Numbered from the stretch's first letter, positions 1 through 7,263 are shown. The stretch is 22,460 nt of DNA from JBDUDK01 sp040002995 (GCA_040002995.1 JBDUDK010000070.1:1-22460); one strand, 5' to 3'. Translations and numbers: made by a program. The notes: generated by a model from the letters alone, not told the origin.

Positions 1-1
1 G

Positions 2-85
2 TGTCGGAGGGGGGACTTGAACCCCCATGTCCTTTCGGACACTAGGCCCTCAACCTAGCGCGTCTGCCTATTCCGCCACTCCGAC
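2..85 (-). tRNA. tRNA-Leu (anticodon GAG)
   Basis: On the minus strand this folds as a class II tRNA. The 7-bp acceptor stem pairs GTCGGAG (79-85) with CTCCGAC (3-9). The anticodon stem CTAGG/CCTAG closes a 7-nt loop TTGAGGG with anticodon GAG, which reads CUC/CUU leucine codons. The long variable arm TGTCCGAAAGGACA pairs with itself, and the T arm is GGGGG-TTCAAGT-CCCCC. Position 2 gives the discriminator A expected for tRNA-Leu. Only one further base is visible, so an encoded CCA end cannot be judged. It lies 49 nt downstream of secG on the same strand and could be co-transcribed with it. No integrase or repeated tRNA end is seen nearby. Confidence 0.97.
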
Positions 86-134
86 GTGGATGCGGGCGAG
101 CACCTTAGCGCGGGCCTTTGCCATGCCCAATGAG

Positions 135-368
135 TCAATCCATCAACAGGCCGAGCGCCACCGTGCAGAACACAAATACGAGGGCGACGACGACGGTGAT
201 CCGATTCAAGTTGCGCTCGGCTGCGGTCGAGCCGAGGGCCGTAGTGCCGGCACCACCAAGCATGTCGGACAGGCCACCGCCCCTACCGCTGTGCAGCAAA
301 ACGAGCACGATCAGCACGAAAATTGTGACGACATCGATAGTGGCAACCAGCGGGATCACGGCTGGCAA
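135..368 (-). CDS. secG: Protein translocase subunit SecG
   Basis: This 77-residue protein is the small accessory subunit of the SecYEG channel, which assists export of unfolded proteins across the plasma membrane. It has the family layout: a first hydrophobic helix (about residues 5-25), the conserved cytoplasmic loop HSGRGGGLSDMLGG, a short polar stretch with AERNLNR, and a second hydrophobic helix (about 57-75). Length is normal. The start is TTG at 368, with a GGGAGGG-type ribosome site about 13 nt upstream; GTG at 359 is an alternative. It begins 30 nt after oppF. In actinobacteria secG commonly follows tpiA directly; here the five opp genes lie between. No convincing terminator is seen between secG and tRNA-Leu. 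Confidence 0.93.
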   Translation of the reverse strand: MPAVIPLVATIDVVTIFVLIVLVLLHSGRGGGLSDMLGGAGTTALGSTAAERNLNRITVVVALVFVFCTVALGLLMD

Positions 369-398
369 CGCTACCAGTCGACCCTCGACCCTCCCAGG

Positions 399-1403
399 TC
401 AGACGACCGCTACCTCCTCAGCGAAGTGGCACGCCACCGGATGACCCTGGCCCCGGTCGATAAGCGCCGGTTCTTCCTCCGCGCAGATGTCCTGCGCCTT
501 CCAGCAACGTGTCCGGAAGCGGCATCCTGAGGGTGGGTCGATCGGGCTGGGGATCACGCCTTCGAGGACGATCCGTTTCCGTGCTCTCTCCCTCGGTGGA
601 TCCGGCTCGGGCACAGCCGAGAGCAAGGCCTGTGTGTACGGATGCGCCGCCCGCGTATACAGCTCCTCCGCCGGCGCAACCTCGACAAGCTTGCCGAGGT
701 ACATCACGCACACCACGTCGGAGATATGGCGCACGACTGACAAATCGTGGGCGATGAAGAGGTACGCGAGGCCGAGACGATCCTGCAGGTCGACGAGCAG
801 GTTCATCACGCCGGCCTGAATCGAAACGTCGAGTGCCGACACCGGCTCGTCGAGCACGATCAACCGGGGTTCCAAGGCGAGTGCCCGCGCGATGCCGATC
901 CGCTGGCGCTGACCGCCGGAGAATTCGTGCGGAAATCGTTTGGCGTGATCGGGCGCCAGACCCACGAGGCGAAGCAACTCTGCGACACGATCCTTACCGC
1001 CCATGCCCCAGAGACCATGAATGTGCAAAGGCTCCGCTATCGCCGAACCTACCGTCATGCGCGGATCGAGCGAAGCGTACGGATCCTGGAACACGATCTG
1101 CATCTGCCGCCGCAACTGGCGAAGATCGCCACGGCCGAGGTTCGTGAGTTCGGTGCCTTCGAACTTCACCGAGCCGGTCGTCGGCTCGATGAGCCGCAGG
1201 ATGCAACGGCCTACCGTCGACTTACCCGACCCGGACTCACCGACCAGCCCAACGGTCTGTCCGGCCGTCACCGCGAACGACACACCACTAACGGCCTGCA
1301 CGATCTCCGTGACCCGGCGCACCCCTGATACCGAGTGGACGATGAAGCTCTTGACGAGGTCGTTGACTTCGAGGACGACGTCACCGTTTTGCCCGTTGTT
1401 CAC
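399..1403 (-). CDS. oppF: Peptide ABC transporter ATP-binding protein, OppF/DppF type
   Basis: This is one of the two cytoplasmic ATPases (334 residues) that power the peptide importer encoded by the cluster. In order it shows a Walker A (GESGSGKST, about 55-63), a Q-loop (VFQDPYASLDP, Q106), the ABC signature FSGGQRQRIGIARAL (161-175), a Walker B (LIVLDEPVSALD, E186) and the H-loop histidine (AHDL, H219). The C-terminal oligopeptide-type extension has four cysteines spaced C-x5-C-x6-C-x17-C. The start is GTG at 1403, whose bases overlap the oppD stop as GTGA. The frame stays open back to 1532, but that extension only re-reads oppD in another frame. The protein pairs with OppD as an ATPase heterodimer. 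Substrate specificity cannot be read from the sequence. Confidence 0.93.
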   Translation of the reverse strand: MNNGQNGDVVLEVNDLVKSFIVHSVSGVRRVTEIVQAVSGVSFAVTAGQTVGLVGESGSGKSTVGRCILRLIEPTTGSVKFEGTELTNLGRGDLRQLRRQMQIVFQDPYASLDPRMTVGSAIAEPLHIHGLWGMGGKDRVAELLRLVGLAPDHAKRFPHEFSGGQRQRIGIARALALEPRLIVLDEPVSALDVSIQAGVMNLLVDLQDRLGLAYLFIAHDLSVVRHISDVVCVMYLGKLVEVAPAEELYTRAAHPYTQALLSAVPEPDPPRERARKRIVLEGVIPSPIDPPSGCRFRTRCWKAQDICAEEEPALIDRGQGHPVACHFAEEVAVV

Positions 1404-2377
1404 GGTGTTCCAATCCCTACGAGTTCCTCGGCGCGCACGCAGGCGGTCTCCACGGTGCCAAACTGGTGGAGATCGGGCAGCCCTTCGGCGCATACCGGCA
1501 TCGCGTGAGGACAGCGCACGCGAAAGGCGCACCCACTGGGCGGGCGCAGCATGTTCGGCGGCGCGCCAGGGATCGGCGTGAGTCGCTGGTTGCCCAGGCT
1601 CGGTATCGAATTGATCAGGCCCTGGGTGTAGGGGTGCGTCGGGTGGAGGAGGATGTCATCGACGATGCCGCGCTCGGCGGTACGGCCGGCGTACATGACC
1701 TGTACTCGCTGAGCCACCCGGGCGATTACGCCGAGGTCGTGGGTGATGAACACCACCGCCGCGCCGAGCGCGCCTTGCACATTCTGGATCACCTCGAGAA
1801 TCTGCGCCTGGACGGTGACGTCGAGAGCCGTCGTCGGCTCATCGGCGATCAAGACGTCGGGGTCGTTGGCCACCGCCATCGCGATCATGACGCGCTGGCG
1901 CATGCCACCCGAGAATTCATGGGGATATTGCCGAGCTCGCCGCGCCGGCTGCGGGATGCCAACCATGTCAAGCAGTTCGAGTGCGCGGTCCTGAGCGTCT
2001 TCCCGGGGTATGTCGTTGTGAGCGAGAATCATCTCGCTGATCTGGCGCCCGACGCGGTGCGTGGGGTTAAGGGCCGACAATGGATCCTGGAAAATCATCG
2101 CGATCCGTTTCCCGCGCACCGCTCGCATCTGCCGAGCGTCCTTGCCGAGCATCTCGTCGGCGCCGATCTTCACGGAGCCGGTGACGATTGCCGTCTTGGG
2201 TAACAGACCCATCGCGGCGAGAAAGGTGACTGACTTGCCGGAGCCCGACTCACCCACGATGCCAACGAGCTCACCCGCGAACACGTCGACGTCGACGCCG
2301 CGCACTGCCTGCACGCGCCCGGTTTCGGTAGGAAAGGTCACGTGCAGGTCACGGATCCGAAGGAGCGGTTCGGTCAT
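1400..2377 (-). CDS. oppD: Peptide ABC transporter ATP-binding protein, OppD/DppD type
   Basis: This 325-residue protein is the second ATPase of the importer. It has a Walker A (GESGSGKSV, about 42-50, K48), a Q-loop (IFQDPLSALNP, Q97), the signature FSGGMRQRVMIAMA (155-168), a Walker B (DVLIADEPTTALD, E180) and an H-loop (ITHDLGV, H213). The C-terminal extension holds four cysteines as C-x5-C-x6-C-x16-C, the pattern reported to bind a [4Fe-4S] cluster in some DppD proteins. GKSV rather than GKST at the end of Walker A is common in OppD-type subunits. The start is ATG at 2377, overlapping the oppC stop as ATGA; its own stop overlaps the oppF start as GTGA. These overlaps suggest translational coupling and balanced production of OppC, OppD and OppF. 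Confidence 0.93.
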   Translation of the reverse strand: MTEPLLRIRDLHVTFPTETGRVQAVRGVDVDVFAGELVGIVGESGSGKSVTFLAAMGLLPKTAIVTGSVKIGADEMLGKDARQMRAVRGKRIAMIFQDPLSALNPTHRVGRQISEMILAHNDIPREDAQDRALELLDMVGIPQPARRARQYPHEFSGGMRQRVMIAMAVANDPDVLIADEPTTALDVTVQAQILEVIQNVQGALGAAVVFITHDLGVIARVAQRVQVMYAGRTAERGIVDDILLHPTHPYTQGLINSIPSLGNQRLTPIPGAPPNMLRPPSGCAFRVRCPHAMPVCAEGLPDLHQFGTVETACVRAEELVGIGTP

Positions 2378-3351
2378 GCCCGTGCCTTCGATTGTTTCGG
2401 ATCGAACGCGTCGCGCACACCGTCACCGATGAAATTCACGCAGAGAACCGTGACCACCAGCACCGCGCACGGAAAGAGCGCCAGCCACCAGTACCCCGAC
2501 TGGACCGCGCCCTTGGCCTCGGCTACCAGAATGCCCCAGCTCGTCTTGCCCTCACCCGGTTGGATGCCGAAACCGAAGAACGAGAGGGTCGACTCGGCCA
2601 CTATGGCGGCGATGACCGCGTTCGACGTCGCCACCATGATCGGTCCGAAGCAGTTGGGCAGGATATGTCGCGTCAGGATGCGCCGGTCACTCGCGCCCAA
2701 GGCGCGGGCCGATTCGACGAACTCCTTCTCCTTCAGTGACAACACCTGCCCCCGCACGAGCCGGGCCACGAACGGCCAGCTAAGGGCTACGAGCAGCACG
2801 ACCATGAAACGGATCGACGACTTGTCGCCGAAGGTGTTGGTGATCCAATGCTGCGATCCCAGCAAATTACGGATGACGAGAAGCGCCACGAGGAAAGGAA
2901 ACGCGAGAAAGACATCGGTCGTTCGCATGAGGACGTCGTCGATCCTTCCCCCGCGATAGCCGGCGTAGGCCCCGACAATGGTGCCGATCAGGGTACCGAA
3001 GAGAGCCACGGCGATGCCGATGAACAGGGAGATGCGCCCACCCCATAGCAGGCGTGAGTACATGTCGCGGTTGAGGGAGTCGGTGCCGAACCACGCCGCG
3101 CCGCGAGGCGAGTTAAACGCAACCTTGGGCAACTTGACGCTCTCGTTGACGCTGAAGCGAGCGGTAAAAGGAGCGAACACGACGAAGAACACGATCACCA
3201 AGAAGATGACCGTGCACACCAGCGCGGCGCGATGGCGCAGATAGCGACGGAATGCGAGTCGACCGGGTGAGATCGACTCGACGAGACCCTGGGACTCGTC
3301 GACGGGACCGTCTTCGGCGGGCGCCGGCTTGGTCACGATGACGTCACTCAA
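2374..3351 (-). CDS. oppC: Peptide ABC transporter permease, OppC/DppC type
   Basis: This inner-membrane permease (325 residues) forms the translocation pore with OppB. A cytoplasmic N-terminal tail of about 40 residues precedes the first helix (ALVCTVIFLVIVFFVVFAPF). An extracytoplasmic segment follows with the OppC-type phrase FGTDSLNRDMYSRLLWGGR. Then come the binding-protein-dependent permease core and the EAA-type coupling loop (ESARALGASDRRILTRHILP) that contacts the ATPases. I place the start at TTG 3351 because GAGG lies 7 nt upstream on the minus strand; this gives an 8-nt overlap with the oppB stop (TTGAGTGA). GTG at 3336 is an alternative. The open frame back to 3411 merely re-reads the end of oppB. 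The ATGA overlap at its 3' end couples it to oppD. Confidence 0.92.
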   Translation of the reverse strand: MSDVIVTKPAPAEDGPVDESQGLVESISPGRLAFRRYLRHRAALVCTVIFLVIVFFVVFAPFTARFSVNESVKLPKVAFNSPRGAAWFGTDSLNRDMYSRLLWGGRISLFIGIAVALFGTLIGTIVGAYAGYRGGRIDDVLMRTTDVFLAFPFLVALLVIRNLLGSQHWITNTFGDKSSIRFMVVLLVALSWPFVARLVRGQVLSLKEKEFVESARALGASDRRILTRHILPNCFGPIMVATSNAVIAAIVAESTLSFFGFGIQPGEGKTSWGILVAEAKGAVQSGYWWLALFPCAVLVVTVLCVNFIGDGVRDAFDPKQSKARA

Positions 3352-4324
3352 GGCGGATCCTCGGGTCGAGCCAGGCATACAGCACGTCGGCCAGCAGGTT
3401 GAAGAGGACAACGAAGACGACGACGATGACCATCCACGGCATCAGCGAGGGGAAGTCGCCAGCCGTATACGCGTTCAGGAAGAATTTTCCGGCGCCGGGG
3501 TATTCGAAGACGCCTTCCGTGATGATCAGGCCGCCCACGATCCCCGCGATATCGATCGTAGCGACGGTAACAATGGGAATGAGGGCATTGCGGAGCGCGT
3601 GGCTCACGATGACCCGTCGTTCGCTAATACCCTTCGCCCGTGCGGTGCGCAGGTAATCAGAGCTGATGACGTCGAGCAGCGACGCTCGCATGTAGCGCGT
3701 GTAGATCGCGATGATCTGAATCGCCACCACGATCGTCGGCAAGATCAGGTGTTTCAACCGCAGGATGATGTCGAAGCCCCTGTGGCCGGGCGGGTAGACG
3801 CCAGAGGTTGGCAGGAACGGATGGTGTAACCCGAGCCATCGGGTGAAGTAAACCGCGAACAGCAGTTGAAGGAGCACGGCCGACACATACGGGGGGATGG
3901 AGATCCCGACAAATGCGCTCGTCGACGCGGCCGTGTCGAACTTGGAGTACTGCCTGAGTGCAGCCAAGATGCCGACCACGAGACCGATACCAATGCCGAC
4001 CACCGTCGCGAGTCCGCCGAGCACGAACGAGTTCGCGAGGGCATCCTTGAGATTCGGCCACACGGGTCGGTTGCCCGCGATCGAGCGAGGCCAGTCCCAG
4101 GTGAGGAACCGCCGGAGCCAGCTGAAGTACTGGTTAGGAATGCTTCCCTCGAGGCCGTTGACGTGCTTGAACTGAGCGACCTTTTCGGGTGACGCCCGTG
4201 GGTTCAAGCGCAGGTAGGCCGCGACGGGATTGGTCCCCACCCGGATGGCGACGAAGACCAGGAACGTGACGATCAGCAGCGTCGGGATCATCCACAACAG
4301 TCGTCGCACAATGAAGCGAACCAT
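3344..4324 (-). CDS. oppB: Peptide ABC transporter permease, OppB/DppB type
   Basis: This is the partner permease (326 residues). It opens with MVRFIVRRLLWMIPTLLIV, the usual OppB start with positive residues before the first helix. A periplasm-facing domain of about 75 residues precedes the core of five further hydrophobic segments. The coupling loop reads YLRTARAKGISERRVIVSH, and the protein ends in the typical DPRIRLE. The start is ATG at 4324, with AGGAGG (4329-4334) only 4 nt upstream. A GTG at 4345 is in frame but has no ribosome site. The gene follows oppA after an 83-nt spacer that holds a perfect 16-bp stem-loop, so OppB may be made at a lower level than OppA. Confidence 0.93.
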   Translation of the reverse strand: MVRFIVRRLLWMIPTLLIVTFLVFVAIRVGTNPVAAYLRLNPRASPEKVAQFKHVNGLEGSIPNQYFSWLRRFLTWDWPRSIAGNRPVWPNLKDALANSFVLGGLATVVGIGIGLVVGILAALRQYSKFDTAASTSAFVGISIPPYVSAVLLQLLFAVYFTRWLGLHHPFLPTSGVYPPGHRGFDIILRLKHLILPTIVVAIQIIAIYTRYMRASLLDVISSDYLRTARAKGISERRVIVSHALRNALIPIVTVATIDIAGIVGGLIITEGVFEYPGAGKFFLNAYTAGDFPSLMPWMVIVVVFVVLFNLLADVLYAWLDPRIRLE

Positions 4325-4352
4325 GCACCCTCCTGTCTGGCGCACACATCAG

Positions 4353-4395
4353 CGTTTGGCGAGGGCCGACCCCCTCGGCCGGCCCTCGCCAAACG
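4353..4395 (-). promoter_or_regulatory. Perfect 16-bp stem-loop between oppA and oppB
   Basis: Bases 4353-4368 (CGTTTGGCGAGGGCCG) are an exact inverted repeat of 4380-4395, closing an 11-nt loop. It lies 12 nt after the oppA stop and 28 nt before the oppB start. No T-tract follows on either strand, so it is not a classical intrinsic terminator. Stem-loops in this position in binding-protein operons are known to protect the upstream mRNA from 3' exonucleases or to cause partial termination, giving more binding protein than permease. That role is inferred here. The stem itself is read directly from the sequence. Confidence 0.75.
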
Positions 4396-4407
4396 GACTA
4401 TCGGTTA

Positions 4408-6192
4408 CTAAGCAGTCTGGACCGTCGGCTCTCCGGTGACCAGATCACTGGGTGTGTACTTGCCATCGCTCGTGGTGTCCCACACGCTCGGGAGGACCAT
4501 GATCTCCGCGATCCACAAATACCACGACGAGTTGGCGCAGTTGGTGACCGGGTTCAAACACTCAGGCCATTGCTCGGCCCCGATGACGATCTTGTCGCCG
4601 GACTTGGGCACCCAGGCGTATTGGTTGTGGAACGCCTGGAAATTCGCGCCCTCGGCGTCGACCGGACCGTCGAGCTGATCGGTACGCCACGCGGGCGTCT
4701 TGGGGAACTGGAACAGCGGGAGCATCACCGAGTCGTCGACGTAGTACTGACCGATCTTGTGGATGAGGTCGGCACGCGCGTTGACGTCGACGACGGCGTC
4801 AGACTGCAGCATGAGGGCCGTCGCGTCCTTGTTGCACCAGCCAGTCTGGTTCTGACCCTTACCGCCATTCGCGTCGGTCGGTATTTGATCGCACGAGTCA
4901 GTGACGGTGACCGTTGGGTCGGGCGACGCGGTGCTGATGTACATAGCCATGTCGTAGTCCAGCGACGGCAGACGCGTAGTAAACACGCAAGGAACTGATT
5001 CGCAGTTGTCGGCGTGGGCTTTGAAGCCTGCCTTGGCGAGCAACGGGATCAGGTAGGCCTGGGTCGACTCACGCCGGGCGTTGCCGGTGTTGACCATCCA
5101 GCGGACGTCGGGAACCTTGCCGTCCTTGGCCCAGAAGCCGCTCCCGTCTTTCTTCCATCCCGCGTCGGTCATGATCTTGTCCGCGCCGGTGGGGTCGTAG
5201 CTCTTGGCGAACTGCGTGTTGTCACACCACGGGCCGAGGCCCGGAGCCCAGCGGGCGCAGTTCATGAGCTTCCCATCGGGAACGAGCGGCGTGTAGATCT
5301 GCTTGAACAACGCCTCGCGGTCGATCGACTTGGCGAAGGCTGTGCGGTAGTTCCTGTCGGCGAAGGGGCCCGGCACTCCCTTGTTCGGCCCGCCAAAGGG
5401 GCCTGTGGAATTCTGGTTGAAGTAGATGGCCTCGTAGTCGGTGCCGTACAGGACCGTGTACTTGATGTTGGGATCTTTCAGCGCGTCGGTGAGCCCACCG
5501 TAGAACTGTGGATAGATGAACCCGACCTGCCCCGACTTGATCGACGCGAGTTCGGTGTCGCCGTCGGCTTGCGGGACGTACACGAGCTGCTTGGCCTTCG
5601 GGGCCTTGGCCGCGTTCCAGTACTTGTCATTCGGAACGTAGATCGCCTGGTCCTTGCCGTAGGTTTCCAACTTCCACTCGCGGCCCGAGGAGGGCAGATT
5701 GTCGAGGAAGTCTTGCGAAACGTCTTCGCAGTTCTTGACGTCCTTCTTGGCGAAGAGATTGGAGAACAAGTTCTTGTACGGGGCGTAGACCGTCTTGAAG
5801 TCGGCGACGACCTGCTTGTCGCTCGTACCGGCCTTGATCGAGACGATCTGCTCGTTGCCCGCGGTGGTAATCGAGCCCGGCGTCTTCAGACTGGCGACCC
5901 AGTTGCACTCGACGTCGGCCTCGGTGATAGGCGATCCGTCGTCCCACACAGCCTTCGGGTCGATGTCGAACGTGACCCGCATCTTCACGCCGTCGGGCAA
6001 CGCAGCCGGAGCGGCGGTCGTGCCGGGCGCGCCCGTGGTTCCGGGCGCTCCGGTAGTGGCGGGCGGAGCACTTGTGCCACCCGCAGCAGTAGTGCCTGCG
6101 CTGTTGTTGCTGCTACTGCCGCACGCCGCAACGACGAGGGTCATGCCCATCGCTGCAGCGAGGGCTTTCGCGCTCCTCTTTGCCTTCCTCAA
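4408..6192 (-). CDS. oppA: Peptide-type solute-binding lipoprotein (family 5), apparently circularly permuted
   Basis: This 594-residue extracytoplasmic lipoprotein captures substrate for OppBCDF. A signal peptide with positive N-terminus (MRKAKRSAK) ends in the lipobox VAAC (lipidated C24). A low-complexity linker of Ser, Thr, Gly, Ala and Pro runs to about residue 65, with APGTTGAPGTT repeats. The folded part begins with MRVTFDIDPKAVWDDGSPIT (71-90), which in relatives follows about 60-80 residues of N-terminal domain. That missing piece is at the other end: residues 532-594 contain KIVIGAEQWPECLNP, a Trp-rich stretch and DGKYTPSDLVTGEPTV, the usual opening of actinobacterial family-5 proteins. 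The usual end of the family (LPLFQFPKTPAW to about residue 528) lies just before it. The start is TTG at 6192 with AGGAGGT 6 nt upstream. Eleven cysteines, several closely paired, suggest disulfides. Confidence 0.93.
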   Translation of the reverse strand: MRKAKRSAKALAAAMGMTLVVAACGSSSNNSAGTTAAGGTSAPPATTGAPGTTGAPGTTAAPAALPDGVKMRVTFDIDPKAVWDDGSPITEADVECNWVASLKTPGSITTAGNEQIVSIKAGTSDKQVVADFKTVYAPYKNLFSNLFAKKDVKNCEDVSQDFLDNLPSSGREWKLETYGKDQAIYVPNDKYWNAAKAPKAKQLVYVPQADGDTELASIKSGQVGFIYPQFYGGLTDALKDPNIKYTVLYGTDYEAIYFNQNSTGPFGGPNKGVPGPFADRNYRTAFAKSIDREALFKQIYTPLVPDGKLMNCARWAPGLGPWCDNTQFAKSYDPTGADKIMTDAGWKKDGSGFWAKDGKVPDVRWMVNTGNARRESTQAYLIPLLAKAGFKAHADNCESVPCVFTTRLPSLDYDMAMYISTASPDPTVTVTDSCDQIPTDANGGKGQNQTGWCNKDATALMLQSDAVVDVNARADLIHKIGQYYVDDSVMLPLFQFPKTPAWRTDQLDGPVDAEGANFQAFHNQYAWVPKSGDKIVIGAEQWPECLNPVTNCANSSWYLWIAEIMVLPSVWDTTSDGKYTPSDLVTGEPTVQTA

Positions 6193-6480
6193 CTGCCTAC
6201 CTCCTGTGATCGGGTTTGGTCTGTGCCGGGGAAGTCAGAGCCGACCCGCCGCCCGGTCGTTGGGTCGCTCTTGCTTTTCCACTCGCGGTGGACCTGGCTG
6301 CGGGAACCGCCCGGCATTGGAGCCGGCGTTCGACCGCGGCCGAAACCGTCGACAAGTGCCTCCCCTTTGAATGACAGGTCGTCGGTCACAGCGAAGCTAG
6401 CAGCATGGCGAGCGTTGCCACCAGGATGGCGCGTTACGACCTCTTGAAGGGCTAGCCCCCAACCGTCATATTCCGGCGGT
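6193..6480. other. Intergenic spacer between tpiA and oppA (possible oppA promoter region)
   Basis: This is the longest gene-free stretch in the window (288 nt). It holds the oppA ribosome site next to the oppA start. Elsewhere I see no clear -35/-10 pair and no hairpin with a T-tract that would end tpiA transcription. A 10-nt loopless palindrome, GGGCTAGCCC, lies at 6449-6458. A 66-codon minus-strand frame (6389-6189) crosses most of the spacer and runs into the oppA start; it has no recognisable domain and I do not call it. The spacing alone suggests oppA has its own promoter and regulation here. Confidence 0.5.
6199..6205 (-). promoter_or_regulatory. Strong ribosome binding site for oppA
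   Basis: The minus strand reads AGGAGGT at 6205-6199, ending 6 nt before the TTG start at 6192. This near-perfect Shine-Dalgarno supports the TTG as the true start, even though it is a weak start codon. It is the best ribosome site in the window, consistent with high production of the binding protein. Confidence 0.85.
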
Positions 6481-7263
6481 TTACTTAATCCGATACTTGA
6501 CGATTCTCGAGAAATCGTCAGGATCGAGGCTGGCGCCGCCGATGAGCGCGCCGTCGATATCGGGCTCCGCCATGAACTCGGCGATATTGGCGGACTTCAC
6601 CGACCCGCCGTACTGGATGCGGACCGAGGCGGCGGCGTCGGCTCCGCTCCCCTGCCCCACGCGCCGGCGGATTGCCGCGCAGACCTCCTGCGCGTCGGCG
6701 GCGGTCGCCGTCCGGCCGGTGCCGATGGCCCAGATCGGTTCGTACGCGATCACTGCCGTCGCCACGGTGTCTTTGGCCAGGCCGGCGAGCCCCGCGATCA
6801 CCTGCGTCAGCACCTTGTCTTCGGTTGCGCCCGCCTCGCGCTCGCTCAACGTCTCGCCGACGCACAGAATCGGGGTCATCTCGAGGGCGACGATCGCGCG
6901 CACCTTCCGGTTGACCAGGTCGTCGGTCTCGCCGAAGAGCTCTCGTCGCTCGGAATGGCCGACGATCACGTAGCGGACATTCAGCTTCGCGAGGAAGGCC
7001 GGCGAGATCTCGCCCGTGAACGCGCCCGACGCTTCCCAGTGGCAGTGCTGTGCCCCGAGCGCGATCGGGATGTCGTCAGACTCGAGCACGGTCTGGATCG
7101 AACGAAGGTCGGTGAAGGGCGGATGCACCGACACGTCGACGGCGTTGTAGTCGTCGTGGCCAAGCAGATAGCTCAACTTCTGAACGGTCTGGATCGCCTC
7201 GAAATGGTTGTGGTGCATTTTCCAGTTGCCGCTGATGAGCGGACGCCGGGCTTCAGCGGGCAT
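6481..7263 (-). CDS. tpiA: Triosephosphate isomerase
   Basis: This cytoplasmic glycolytic enzyme (260 residues) interconverts dihydroxyacetone phosphate and glyceraldehyde 3-phosphate. The active-site lysine is in GNWKM (K15). The electrophile histidine is in VGHSERRELFGE (H103), and the catalytic glutamate is in AYEPIWAIGTG (E175), which begins the flexible lid. The phosphate-binding motifs YGGSVK and GALIGGASL follow. Length is normal. The start is ATG at 7263, overlapping the 3' end of pgk by 11 nt. The frame is open back to 7302, but MPAEARRPLISGNWKM is the natural beginning. It is the last gene of the gap-pgk-tpiA set, and the opp genes follow after a 288-nt spacer. Confidence 0.97.
   Translation of the reverse strand: MPAEARRPLISGNWKMHHNHFEAIQTVQKLSYLLGHDDYNAVDVSVHPPFTDLRSIQTVLESDDIPIALGAQHCHWEASGAFTGEISPAFLAKLNVRYVIVGHSERRELFGETDDLVNRKVRAIVALEMTPILCVGETLSEREAGATEDKVLTQVIAGLAGLAKDTVATAVIAYEPIWAIGTGRTATAADAQEVCAAIRRRVGQGSGADAAASVRIQYGGSVKSANIAEFMAEPDIDGALIGGASLDPDDFSRIVKYRIK

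Noticed and set aside
2..85. tRNA-Leu as an attachment site of an integrated element
   Set aside because: No integrase, no repeated tRNA 3' end and only housekeeping genes next to it in the window.
1404..1532. N-terminal extension of oppF
   Set aside because: These 43 codons re-read the end of oppD and give an Arg-rich sequence unlike any ATPase; GTG at 1403 overlaps the oppD stop in the usual way.
4408..4599. The odd OppA C-terminus as a frameshift or fusion to another gene
   Set aside because: The segment matches the family's own missing N-terminal part and the frame is continuous, so permutation explains it better than a frameshift or an unrelated fusion.
6189..6389. A possible 66-residue protein upstream of oppA
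   Set aside because: It is polar, has no domain, no good ribosome site and its stop overlaps the oppA start; likely chance in a GC-rich spacer.
5014..6447. A 477-codon open frame on the plus strand, opposite oppA
   Set aside because: It is antisense to a clearly real gene, has no recognisable domain and is rich in Arg, Gly, Val and Leu, as expected for the shadow of a GC-rich gene.
6449..6458. Palindrome GGGCTAGCCC downstream of tpiA as a terminator
   Set aside because: It is only 5 bp per arm with no loop and no T-tract, so it cannot form a terminator hairpin.
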